Shown here: positions 41,811-50,281 of the stretch, piece by piece | How positions within the stretch are numbered: position 1 is the stretch's first letter | How the letters are laid out: each line of letters opens with the position of its first letter | Assembly (NCBI RefSeq): GCF_900112895.1 | Contig: NZ_FONL01000008.1 | Coordinates: forward strand, 48,888 to 112,887 | Direction: 5' to 3' | From: Succiniclasticum ruminis DSM 9236 | Lineage (GTDB): Bacteria; Bacillota; Negativicutes; Acidaminococcales; Acidaminococcaceae | DNA length: 64,000 nucleotides | Translations under genes and position numbers: made by a program | Notes under the pieces: model-generated | What the model was told of the DNA's origin: nothing | Database searches by the model: none | Seen by the model: only the letters and a program-made list of their open reading frames with translations

Positions 41811-43070
41811 ATGAATGCTGTTTTAACTTCTGATATTTCGGCCATTGCCGTTTTCCTGCAGGGACTCTTCAGTTTCTTTTCTCCCTGCGTGCTGCCGCTT
41901 CTGCCGGTATATTTCGGCTATCTGTCCGGTGGGACGGCGGGGCGGGATGCGGACGGTTCCCTGCGTTTTGACCGCGGAAGGGCCATCATAAATACATTGT
42001 TTTTTATTTTGGGCATCAGCGCGGCTTTTTTCTTGCTGGGTCTGGGGGCTTCGGCAGCGGGCAACGTGCTGATCAGACACCAGAAAGTGATTACGCGCGC
42101 CGGCGGGATCCTTATGACCCTGTTCGGGCTGTACCAGTCCGGTCTGCTGGGGGAGTGGGGCTTTCTGGCTAAAGAGCGGAGGCTGCCGTTCCGGTTTGAA
42201 ACGATGACAGCATCTCCTGTTACGGCATTCGTTTTCGGTTTTGTTTTCAGCTTTGCCTGGACCCCCTGCGTGGGGCCCATGTTAAGCAGTGTTTTAATTC
42301 TGGCGGCGGCAGAGTCGGAGAAGGGAATGGTGATGATTTTGTTTTACACGCTGGGATTTGTGATTCCGTTTCTTTTGTTGGGACTGTTTTCGGAAACCGT
42401 ACTGAACCTGGTGCAAAAACATAAAGGCGTTATGAGGTTTACGGTAAAAGCGGGCGGTGTCCTTATGATTGCGCTGGGGTTGCTGTTGTTTAGTGGAAAA
42501 CTGGACGGCACCGGCACTGCCGCACCGCAGCAAAATGCAACACAGAACACGCAGCAGACAGATAATGCATTACAAAAGAATACGCAAACCCAAAATGCAA
42601 CGCAAGGTGAGAAGAAAGACGAAAATACAGTCGCTGCGATTCCGTTTACGTTAAAAGACCAATACGGCAAAACTCACACCCTGGCCGACTATAAAGGCAA
42701 GATCATCTTCCTGAATTTCTGGGCCACGTGGTGCCCGCCCTGCCGGGCAGAAATGCCGGACATCCAGAAACTGTATGAACGTTCTCCCCGGGACGGCAGG
42801 GACGCAGTGATTGTGTTAGGCGTGGCCGCACCGAAACTGGGCAGCGAAAAAGATGAAGACGGCATCAAGGCGTTTATGGATAAAAACGGCTATTCCTATC
42901 CTGTTCTGATGGACGAAGGAGGCAAGCTGTTCGAAGCATACGGCATCCGCGCTATCCCTACCACATACCTGATTGACCGCAGGGGGAATGTGATTGGCCG
43001 GGTGCAGGGAGCCCTTTCGGCGGAAAACCTGGAAAAAATTATCCAACAGGTTTTGCAGACAGCGGAATGA
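41811..43070 (+). CDS. CcdA-TlpA fusion: membrane thiol transporter plus thioredoxin
   Basis: This 419-residue protein starts at ATG 41811. Residues 1 to about 225 form a CcdA/DsbD-type membrane domain with the two redox Cys in FFSPCVLPLLP and FAWTPCVGPML. A linker of about 45 residues rich in Gln, Asn and Thr follows. Residues about 285-419 are a TlpA/ResA-like thioredoxin domain with the active site FWATWCPPCRAEM and a cis-Pro in AIPTTYLID. The membrane part passes electrons from cytoplasmic thioredoxin to the exported domain, which reduces extracytoplasmic disulfides, for example in cytochrome c maturation or peroxide defence. Such fusions are known but less common than separate genes. Confidence 0.92.
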   Translation: MNAVLTSDISAIAVFLQGLFSFFSPCVLPLLPVYFGYLSGGTAGRDADGSLRFDRGRAIINTLFFILGISAAFFLLGLGASAAGNVLIRHQKVITRAGGILMTLFGLYQSGLLGEWGFLAKERRLPFRFETMTASPVTAFVFGFVFSFAWTPCVGPMLSSVLILAAAESEKGMVMILFYTLGFVIPFLLLGLFSETVLNLVQKHKGVMRFTVKAGGVLMIALGLLLFSGKLDGTGTAAPQQNATQNTQQTDNALQKNTQTQNATQGEKKDENTVAAIPFTLKDQYGKTHTLADYKGKIIFLNFWATWCPPCRAEMPDIQKLYERSPRDGRDAVIVLGVAAPKLGSEKDEDGIKAFMDKNGYSYPVLMDEGGKLFEAYGIRAIPTTYLIDRRGNVIGRVQGALSAENLEKIIQQVLQTAE

Positions 43071-43105
43071 TGACAGTCTGAACTCGACCCACCGGTGTGA
43101 AGCGT

Positions 43106-43133
43106 TTTTATTAAAGCATTGTCTTTAATAAAA
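43106..43133. promoter_or_regulatory. AT-rich inverted repeat upstream of ilvB
   Basis: TTTTATTAAAG and CTTTAATAAAA are perfect 11-bp complements around CATTGT. It lies 145 bases before ilvB in an AT-rich leader. It could be a weak terminator for the CcdA-TlpA gene or an operator for ilvBN. Confidence 0.55.
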
Positions 43134-43278
43134 GTATAATATTTGATACAGATTTGATAAAAATATCAAAAAAATTATAAAAATCGTAAAGCTTTCGTGC
43201 AATAATTAGTAAATTATGCTATCATAATTCCAATATGCCGCTGGCATAAGATAATTTGGGTTAAAGTGAGGGAAAAAC

Positions 43279-44910
43279 ATGAACGGAGCGGACGCAATTG
43301 TAAAGTGTCTGGAAATGGAAAACACGGAGTTCGTATTTGGATATCCGGGGGTGGCTATCTGCCCCTTTTATAACAGCATCCTGAACTCCGGTATTAAGAC
43401 AGTGTTGGTACGCCATGAACAGCACGCGGCCCATGCGGCCAGCGGTTATGCGCGTCTTACGGGCAGAGTCGGCGTAGTGGCAGTTACCAGCGGCCCCGGC
43501 GCCACCAATGTAATCACCGGTATCGCCACGGCTTATGCGGACAGTATCCCGCTGGTTGTGATCACCGGCCAGGTAGACAGTCGGCTGATGGGCAGCGATG
43601 TGTTCCAGGAAGCCGACATTTCCGGCGCCTGCGAATCTTTTGTAAAATACAGTTACATCGTCCGCAACGCGGAAGATATTCCTCATATTGTGAAGGAAGC
43701 CTTTTATATTGCCGGCACGGGACGGAAGGGACCTGTGCTGATTGATTTCCCCATTGACATACAGAACCAGAAGGTAAATAAATTTGAATATCCTGACAGT
43801 GTTTCCATGGCTTCTTACAAACCGACAGTCAAAGGAAACATTAAACAGATCGATAAGGTAGTGCGGGAACTGAAAAAGGCCAAACGCCCCCTGATCTGCA
43901 CCGGCGGCGGCGCCCATTTAAGCGGCGCGGCGGATGTGATCCGTGCTTTTGCGGAAAAACACCGGATTCCCGTTGTCTCCACCATGATGGGACTGGGTAC
44001 CATGCCTACGGAACATCCCATGTTTTTCGGCATGGTAGGCAACAACGGCCAGGCTTACGGTAACCGTGCCATGAATCAGGCCGACATGATCCTGATGGCC
44101 GGCGCCCGGGTGGCGGACCGTTCCATTGCCCGCCCCGACGAGATTAGTACCAATAAGATCCTCGTGCACATCGACGTGGACCCGGCAGAGATCGGGAAAA
44201 ACGCAGGACCGACCATTCCGCTGGTAGGCGACCTGAAGAACGTGTTTATGGAACTGGATAAGGAAGATATCCGTCCGGCCACCCAGGAATGGCTTGACTG
44301 TCTGGCAGGCTACCGGAAAGAGGCGGAAGAAGCGAAGAAGGCCAAAGCGGACCTGGTGATCACGCCGGGGACCGTAGACCCGACATACTTTATCCATGCG
44401 CTGTCCGACGCCATGGATAAAAATGCGGTATACGTGGCAGACGTAGGGCAGAACCAGCTCTGGTCCTGCGCTAACTGCATCATCCGGGAAGGCCGCTTCT
44501 TTACTACCGGTGGCATGGGCTGCATGGGCTATTCCGTACCGGCGGCCATGGGTGCCAAGCTGGGCGATCCGTCCCGGCAGGTCGTTGCCGTGTGCGGCGA
44601 CGGCGGCTTCCAGATGTGCATGATGGAACTGGGGACCATGCGCCAGTATAACGTGCCGGTAAAAATCGCTGTAATCCGCAACAATGTGCTGGGCCTGGTG
44701 CGCCAGTATCAGCATTTCACTTACAAAGACAGATTTTCCGTTATCGACCTTACGGGAAGCCCGGAACTGGAATCCATCGCCGCGGCGTACGGGATGAAGT
44801 TCCTGCATCTGAATGATGAAGCGAAGATGGCTGAAACCATCAAGGAGTTCCTGGAAAACGACGAATCTGTTTTACTCCAGTGCGATGTAGATCCGAACGA
44901 GGTGGCCTGA
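43279..44910 (+). CDS. ilvB: Acetolactate synthase, large subunit
   Basis: This 543-residue ThDP enzyme starts at ATG 43279 after GTGAGGG. The catalytic Glu is in RHEQHAAHAASGYAR and the ThDP motif runs from GDGGFQMCMMELGT to IRNN. It catalyses the first shared step of valine, leucine and isoleucine synthesis in the cytoplasm. The small subunit follows one base later. No T-box is visible in front of this operon, in contrast to the TRAP operon at 22.2 kb, which makes a direct Leu-limitation response of ilvBN unlikely from this leader. Confidence 0.95.
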   Translation: MNGADAIVKCLEMENTEFVFGYPGVAICPFYNSILNSGIKTVLVRHEQHAAHAASGYARLTGRVGVVAVTSGPGATNVITGIATAYADSIPLVVITGQVDSRLMGSDVFQEADISGACESFVKYSYIVRNAEDIPHIVKEAFYIAGTGRKGPVLIDFPIDIQNQKVNKFEYPDSVSMASYKPTVKGNIKQIDKVVRELKKAKRPLICTGGGAHLSGAADVIRAFAEKHRIPVVSTMMGLGTMPTEHPMFFGMVGNNGQAYGNRAMNQADMILMAGARVADRSIARPDEISTNKILVHIDVDPAEIGKNAGPTIPLVGDLKNVFMELDKEDIRPATQEWLDCLAGYRKEAEEAKKAKADLVITPGTVDPTYFIHALSDAMDKNAVYVADVGQNQLWSCANCIIREGRFFTTGGMGCMGYSVPAAMGAKLGDPSRQVVAVCGDGGFQMCMMELGTMRQYNVPVKIAVIRNNVLGLVRQYQHFTYKDRFSVIDLTGSPELESIAAAYGMKFLHLNDEAKMAETIKEFLENDESVLLQCDVDPNEVA

Positions 44911-44911
44911 C

Positions 44912-45400
44912 ATGAAACGAATTTATAACGTATTAGTAAAAAACCAGTCCGGTGTTCTCTGTAAAGTTTCCGGTTTGTTCTGGAGACGTTGCTTCAACAT
45001 TGATTCTCTGGCAGTAGGCGAAACGGAAGACAATGCCATTTCCAACATGACCATTGTGAGTACGGGGGACGACCATACCCAGGAGCAGATTGAAAAACAG
45101 CTGAATAAAAAAATTGATGTAATCAAGGTCAAGACGTTTGACGAAAAGGAAGCGGTCTGCCGCGAACTGATGCTGATCAAGGTGAAATACACAAGAGATA
45201 ACCGCAGGGATATTATTGATAACTGCGCGGTCATGAACGCAACGATCATTGATATGGGCAACAACATGATGACCATCCAGATTTGCGATACGCCGGAGCG
45301 TTCCCAGATATTCCTGGACAGCATCAACCATATTAAAATCGTGGAAATCACCCGTTCCGGGACCGTGGCCCTGACGAAATGCAAGGAAGGCATCAAATAA
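44912..45400 (+). CDS. ilvN: Acetolactate synthase, regulatory subunit
   Basis: This 162-residue protein starts at ATG 44912, just after the ilvB stop. It has an N-terminal ACT domain (VLVKNQSGVLCKVSGLFWRRCFNID) that binds valine in the family, and the conserved C-terminal domain with VKYTRDNRRDIIDNC and RSQIFLDSINHIKIVEITRSG. It activates and gives feedback control to IlvB. The pair ends at the terminator 45417-45454. Confidence 0.95.
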   Translation: MKRIYNVLVKNQSGVLCKVSGLFWRRCFNIDSLAVGETEDNAISNMTIVSTGDDHTQEQIEKQLNKKIDVIKVKTFDEKEAVCRELMLIKVKYTRDNRRDIIDNCAVMNATIIDMGNNMMTIQICDTPERSQIFLDSINHIKIVEITRSGTVALTKCKEGIK

Positions 45401-45416
45401 TTTAACAGTGCGAGTC

Positions 45417-45454
45417 AAAAAAGTGCGGTTGCAACGTTGCCGCACTTTTTTTTT
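45417..45454 (+). terminator. Rho-independent terminator
   Basis: AAAAAGTGCGG and CCGCACTTTTT frame a loop that itself contains GCAAC/GTTGC pairs; an eight-T run follows. It ends ilvBN. Confidence 0.9.
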
Positions 45455-45546
45455 AGGGGTAAATATGGTAAAATATCTGTTAGAGTAAAATGGGAAAGCA
45501 ACAAAATAATCGAAGGTCCTTTTTATTCAGTCACATTGGTTTACGG

Positions 45547-45584
45547 CTGTATAAGGTACAAATGCTTCTTATACGGCTGATTTT
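45547..45584 (+). promoter_or_regulatory. Leader hairpin upstream of carB
   Basis: CTGTATAAG and CTTATACGG form a nine-pair stem with one wobble and a 12-base loop; TTTTT follows three bases behind. It lies 26 bases before carB and could attenuate it. No PyrR-type binding sequence is apparent. Confidence 0.45.
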
Positions 45585-45602
45585 TATGCAGGGGAGAGAA
45601 CT

Positions 45603-48600
45603 ATGGCACAGAGAACAGACATCCATAAGGTAATGATCATCGGCTCCGGCCCGATTGTAATCGGCCAGGCCTGCGAGTTTGACTATTCCGGTACCCAGGC
45701 ATGCAAGGCGCTGCGGAGCCTGGGCTATGAAATTGTACTGGTGAATTCCAATCCGGCCACCATCATGACGGACCCGGAGATGGCGGATAAGACATATATC
45801 GAACCGCTGAACGTGGAGCGGGTGGAACAGATTATCGCAAAAGAACGTCCGGATGCCCTGCTGCCGAACTTAGGCGGCCAGTCCGGCCTGAACCTGTGCG
45901 CTGAACTGTACAAAGCCGGCGTGCTGGATAAATACGGCGTAAAAGTCATCGGTGTGCAGGTGGATGCCATCGAGCGGGGTGAGGACCGCATCGAGTTCAA
46001 GGAAACCATGAACAAACTGGGCATCGGCATGGCCCGCAGCGAGGTTTCCTACAGTGTGGAAGAAGCCCTGGCCATTGCGGATGAGTTAGGCTATCCCGTC
46101 GTGCTGCGCCCGGCTTATACCATGGGCGGCGCCGGCGGCGGCCTGGTTTACAATAAGGAAGAACTGAAAACCGTCTGCGCCCGTGGCCTGCAGGCCAGTA
46201 TCATCGGCCAGGTTCTGGTGGAAGAATCCATCCTGGGCTGGGAAGAACTGGAACTGGAAGTAGTCCGGGACAAGGACAACAACATGATCACGGTCTGCTT
46301 CATCGAGAACGTAGATCCGGTAGGCGTGCATACCGGCGACTCCTTCTGCACAGCGCCCATGCTGACCATTCCGGAAGACGTGCAGCAGGAGCTGCAGCGC
46401 CAGGCTTATAAAATCGTGGAACATATCGGCGTCATCGGCGGCACCAACGTACAGTTTGCCCGGAACCCGAAAGACGGCCGTATCATCGTCATTGAAATCA
46501 ATCCCCGTACCTCCCGGTCATCCGCTCTGGCATCCAAGGCCACCGGTTTCCCCATCGCGCTGGTATCTGCCAAACTGGCCAGCGGCCTGACCCTGAAGGA
46601 CCTGCCCTGCGGAAAATACGGCACTTTGGACAAGTACGTGCCGGACGGAGATTATATTGTTGTGAAATTTGCCCGCTGGGCCTTTGAAAAGTTCAAAGGC
46701 GTAGACGACAAACTGGGGACTCAGATGCGCGCCGTGGGCGAAGTCATGAGCATCGGCAAAAATTATAAGGAAGCCTTCCAGAAAGCCATCCGTTCTCTGG
46801 AAAAAGGGCGCTATGGCCTGGGTCATGTAAAGAATTTTGACAAACTCAGCAAAGAAGAACTGCTGACCCTGCTGCGCACGCCTTCTTCCGAACGTTACTT
46901 CCAAATGTACGAAGCCCTGCGCAAAGGCGCCACGGTAGATGAGATTTTCAACATCACCTGGGTGAAGCATTACTTCGTAGAGCAGATGAAAGAACTGGTG
47001 GAAGAGGAAGAAGCCCTGCTGCAGTTCAAAGGCACGGTGCCCCCGGCAGAAGCCCTGGCGCAGGCCAAGAAGGACGGCTTCTCCGACAAATATCTCAGCG
47101 AAATTCTGGAAGTATCCGAGGACGACATCCGTCATGCCCGGGAAAAAATCGGCGTAGTGGAAGCCTGGGACAGCGTCCATGTCAGCGGCACCCAGGACAG
47201 CGCGTACTTCTATTCCACATATAACGCGCCGGACAACAATCCCGTTTCCGATAAACGGAAGATCATGATCCTGGGCGGCGGTCCCAACCGCATCGGCCAG
47301 GGCATCGAGTTTGACTACTGCTGCGTTCATGCGGCCATGTCCCTGAAGAAGCTGGGCTTTGAGACCATCATTGTCAACTGCAACCCGGAAACGGTTTCCA
47401 CGGACTACGATACGTCCGATAAACTGTACTTCGAACCTCTGACGCTGGAAGATGTGTTAAGCATTTACTATAAAGAAAAACCGGTAGGCGTCATCGCCCA
47501 GTTCGGCGGCCAGACTCCGCTGAACCTGGCAGATAAGCTGAAAGAAGAGGGCGTGAACATTTTAGGTACCACGCCGGAAGTCATCGACCTGGCGGAAGAC
47601 CGTGACCAGTTCCGCAAGGTTATGGACAAGCTGGGCATCCCCATGGCGGAATCCGGCATGGCCAGCACGGTGGAGCAGGCTATTGAACTGGCCCACAGCA
47701 TCGGCTATCCGGTTATGGTGCGTCCGTCCTTTGTACTGGGCGGCCGCGGCATGGAAGTGGTCCACGACGACGAGCAGATGAAAGACTATATGGCGGCAGC
47801 CATCGGTGTAACGCCGGACCGCCCCATCCTCATCGACCGGTTCCTGCACAACGCGCTGGAATGTGAAGCGGATGCCATCTCCGACGGCAAAGACGCTTTT
47901 GTTCCCGCGGTGATGGAACATATCGAACTGGCCGGCATCCATTCCGGAGACAGCGCCTGCATCCTGCCCAGCCGGCAGATTTCCGAAGAAAACCTGAATA
48001 CCATTAAAGAATATACCCGCAAGATTGCGGTAGAGATGAACGTAGTAGGCCTGATGAACATGCAGTATGCCATCGAGGACGGCAAGGTGTATGTGCTGGA
48101 AGCGAACCCCCGCGCGTCCCGGACCGTGCCGCTGGTGTCAAAGGTCTGCGGCATCCGCATGGTGCCCCTCGCTACCGATATCATCACCGGTTCCCTCACC
48201 GGGCGTCCGTCGCCGGTGCCGGGCCTGAAAGAAAAACACATTCCATATTACGGCGTAAAAGAAGCGGTGTTCCCCTTCAACATGTTCCCGGAAGTGGATC
48301 CTGTCCTGGGACCGGAGATGCGTTCTACGGGCGAAGTACTGGGCCTGGCTGAAACCGTGGGCGAAGCCTATTTTAAAGCCCAGGAAGGCGCCAAGTCGGT
48401 GCTGCCTCTGAGCGGGACGGTGCTTCTCTCTATCAGCGACGCGGATAAGGACGGGGCTGTGGACGTTGCCAGAGCGTTCCATGAAGACGGCTTCAAAATC
48501 ATCGCCACGGAAGGAACGGCGAAACTGATCAGTGAAGCGGGTATTCCAGTTGAAAGGGTCAACAAGATTTACGAAGGCCAGCCCAACATTGAGGACTGGA

Positions 48601-48818
48601 TCATCAACGGAAAGATCCAGCTGATCGTGAACACACCGGCCGGCAAGACGGCGGCTCACGACGACAGTTACCTGCGTAAGGGCGCGATCAAACACCGGGT
48701 GACCTACATTACCACCATGGTGGCGGCCAAGGCGGCGGCGGAAGGCATCAACCAGATGAACAAGCACGGCAACAGCGAGGTGCTGTCGCTGCAGGAATGG
48801 CATGGGCTGATTAAGTAA
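45603..48818 (+). CDS. carB: Carbamoyl-phosphate synthase, large subunit
   Basis: This 1071-residue protein starts at ATG 45603 behind GGGGAGAG. It is the standard two-fold build: the first ATP-grasp half from VMIIGSGPIVIGQACEFDYSGTQ, the second from IMILGGGPNRIGQGIEFDYCC, and a C-terminal MGS-like allosteric domain with IATEGTAKLISEAGIPVERVNKI. It makes carbamoyl phosphate for pyrimidines and arginine. Full length is present, but the glutaminase subunit gene carA is not next to it, and no other pyrimidine or arginine gene lies nearby. carA is presumably elsewhere. Confidence 0.97.
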   Translation: MAQRTDIHKVMIIGSGPIVIGQACEFDYSGTQACKALRSLGYEIVLVNSNPATIMTDPEMADKTYIEPLNVERVEQIIAKERPDALLPNLGGQSGLNLCAELYKAGVLDKYGVKVIGVQVDAIERGEDRIEFKETMNKLGIGMARSEVSYSVEEALAIADELGYPVVLRPAYTMGGAGGGLVYNKEELKTVCARGLQASIIGQVLVEESILGWEELELEVVRDKDNNMITVCFIENVDPVGVHTGDSFCTAPMLTIPEDVQQELQRQAYKIVEHIGVIGGTNVQFARNPKDGRIIVIEINPRTSRSSALASKATGFPIALVSAKLASGLTLKDLPCGKYGTLDKYVPDGDYIVVKFARWAFEKFKGVDDKLGTQMRAVGEVMSIGKNYKEAFQKAIRSLEKGRYGLGHVKNFDKLSKEELLTLLRTPSSERYFQMYEALRKGATVDEIFNITWVKHYFVEQMKELVEEEEALLQFKGTVPPAEALAQAKKDGFSDKYLSEILEVSEDDIRHAREKIGVVEAWDSVHVSGTQDSAYFYSTYNAPDNNPVSDKRKIMILGGGPNRIGQGIEFDYCCVHAAMSLKKLGFETIIVNCNPETVSTDYDTSDKLYFEPLTLEDVLSIYYKEKPVGVIAQFGGQTPLNLADKLKEEGVNILGTTPEVIDLAEDRDQFRKVMDKLGIPMAESGMASTVEQAIELAHSIGYPVMVRPSFVLGGRGMEVVHDDEQMKDYMAAAIGVTPDRPILIDRFLHNALECEADAISDGKDAFVPAVMEHIELAGIHSGDSACILPSRQISEENLNTIKEYTRKIAVEMNVVGLMNMQYAIEDGKVYVLEANPRASRTVPLVSKVCGIRMVPLATDIITGSLTGRPSPVPGLKEKHIPYYGVKEAVFPFNMFPEVDPVLGPEMRSTGEVLGLAETVGEAYFKAQEGAKSVLPLSGTVLLSISDADKDGAVDVARAFHEDGFKIIATEGTAKLISEAGIPVERVNKIYEGQPNIEDWIINGKIQLIVNTPAGKTAAHDDSYLRKGAIKHRVTYITTMVAAKAAAEGINQMNKHGNSEVLSLQEWHGLIK

Positions 48819-48832
48819 CCGTTGAATCATTA

Positions 48833-49020
48833 TTAGTAAAAAGAAAAGGACCGGGCAACGCAAAAACAGATAGCTATTCCATGGATTTATGTGCCTATGG
48901 CTTCGAAACTCAGGGCTTCGCCCTTCAGACAGTCTCGCTATCAAGGCACATTTCATCTCATGGAATGACGCAATCGGTTCCTAAGTTTTGCTTTTGCCTG
49001 GTCCTTTAGCTTTTTACTAA
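48833..49020. repeat. Long palindromic repeat (large copy)
   Basis: The outer arms TTAGTAAAAAG and CTTTTTACTAA pair. Inside them AAAGGACC/GGTCCTTT, GGGCAA.GCAAAAC with GTTTTGC.TTGCC, and ATTCCATG/CATGGAAT with ATGTGCC/GGCACAT form nested stems. Arms and loop are related to the short copy at 11847-11907; the large copy carries about 95 extra bases in the middle. It lies between the convergent carB and purC genes. Confidence 0.8.
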
Positions 49021-49035
49021 AACGTTTCAAGATAT

Positions 49036-49082
49036 AAAAAAGCGCCGGCTGTATCTCGCATGAGATATAGTCGGCGTTTTCC
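49036..49082. terminator. Two-way terminator of purC and carB
   Basis: GCGCCGGCTGTATCTC and GAGATATAGTCGGCG form a long stem around GCAT with an A run on one side and a T run on the other. Confidence 0.85.
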
Positions 49083-49113
49083 GTTTTATTACAAGAAACT
49101 TGTGAAGATATTC

Positions 49114-49980
49114 TTACGCAAACTTTTTGCCGGTCAGTAATTCGTACGCTTCTTTGTACTTGGCGATGGTCTTTTCGATGATATCCTGGGGCAGGATTTC
49201 CGCGTTGTTGGCCTTCAGGTAATCGCGGACAAACTGTTTGTCATAGGAAGGCTGGGATTTGCCGGCTTCGTAACCCTTCAGGGGCCAGAAACGGCTGTTA
49301 TCTGGCGTCAGCATTTCGTCGGCCAGCACTACGTTGCCTTTTTCATCCAGACCAAATTCAAATTTTGTGTCGGCGATGATGATGCCGCGCTCCAGCGCAT
49401 AGTCTGCGCATTTTTTGTACAGGGCCAGGGTCAGGTCACGCATCTTTTCCATGTACTCTTTGCCTTTGCCGGGGAAGAACTTCTCCACCCACACAACGCC
49501 TTCTTCCATGGAGATGTTCATATCATGTTCGCCTACCGGGGCTTTCGTGGAAGGGGTGAAGAGGGGTTCCGGTAATTTCTGGCATTCTTTCAGGCCTTCC
49601 GGCAGTTCGATGCCGCAGATTTTGCCTTCTTTTTTATAGCTTTCCCAGCCGCTGCCGGTGATGTAGCCGCGCACTACACACTCTACGGGCAGCATTTCCA
49701 GCTTCTGGGTCTTCATGCTGCGGCCTTCAAATTCCGGGGTCTGGAAAAATTCCGGCATGTCTTTTGTATCGATGGAGATCATATGGTTCGGCACGATGTC
49801 TTTGGTGAAATCAAACCAGAACTTGGACATCTTGTTCAGAACGGCGCCTTTTTCCGGCACCGGGTCTTTCAAAATCACATCAAATGCGGAAATGCGGTCA
49901 GTGCAGACCATGATCAGGCTGTCTCCCAGATCGTACAGTTCCCGGACCTTGCCGGATTTAAAAGGTTTGTATTCTTTCAT
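49114..49980 (-). CDS. purC: SAICAR synthetase
   Basis: This 288-residue enzyme starts at ATG 49980 behind AAGAGGAG. Motifs KPFKSGKVRELYDLGDSLIMVCTDRISAFDV, ECVVRGYITGSGWESY and IIIADTKFEFG, as well as LADEMLTPDNSRFWP, are diagnostic. It adds aspartate to CAIR in purine synthesis. It stands alone here without other pur genes. Length matches the longer class of the family (about 290-300). Confidence 0.96.
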   Translation of the reverse strand: MKEYKPFKSGKVRELYDLGDSLIMVCTDRISAFDVILKDPVPEKGAVLNKMSKFWFDFTKDIVPNHMISIDTKDMPEFFQTPEFEGRSMKTQKLEMLPVECVVRGYITGSGWESYKKEGKICGIELPEGLKECQKLPEPLFTPSTKAPVGEHDMNISMEEGVVWVEKFFPGKGKEYMEKMRDLTLALYKKCADYALERGIIIADTKFEFGLDEKGNVVLADEMLTPDNSRFWPLKGYEAGKSQPSYDKQFVRDYLKANNAEILPQDIIEKTIAKYKEAYELLTGKKFA

Positions 49981-50281
49981 GTTATCTCCTCTTTTCCCAA
50001 TGCTACTGCCTGCATTGAATAAAATTAAAAAAGATGCAGACATAAACAGGCAAATAGCAGTAATTGAGTCTGTCATCTCTGAACCTGCGATAAAAGCAGG
50101 CATGATGCAATTAACATACACTAAATTTTAGCATAAATCAGCAGATAGTTACAAGATGTTTTTTAGTAATTATGACCTCAAGGTTAAAAATTATCAGTGT
50201 TAATATTTTCTTTTTTTAAAATTTATGTTAGAATAACTTCACATATACGCTGTAAGGCGGAATAAGAGGGGTTGTTTTATC
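49981..50281. other. Control region between divergent purC and symporter genes
   Basis: About 300 bases without a gene. An AT-rich patch at 50190-50240 with TAGAAT (about 50229-50234) probably holds the symporter promoter. The other side should hold the purC promoter. No riboswitch fold, such as a purine aptamer, was recognised. Confidence 0.5.

Noticed and set aside
43071..43278. ilvB leader checked for a T-box or leader peptide
   Set aside because: There is no T-box consensus and no run of Leu/Ile/Val codons; only an AT-rich inverted repeat is present.
45455..45602. carB leader checked for a PyrR or other pyrimidine-type element
   Set aside because: Only a small hairpin is seen; no conserved PyrR-binding sequence could be recognised.
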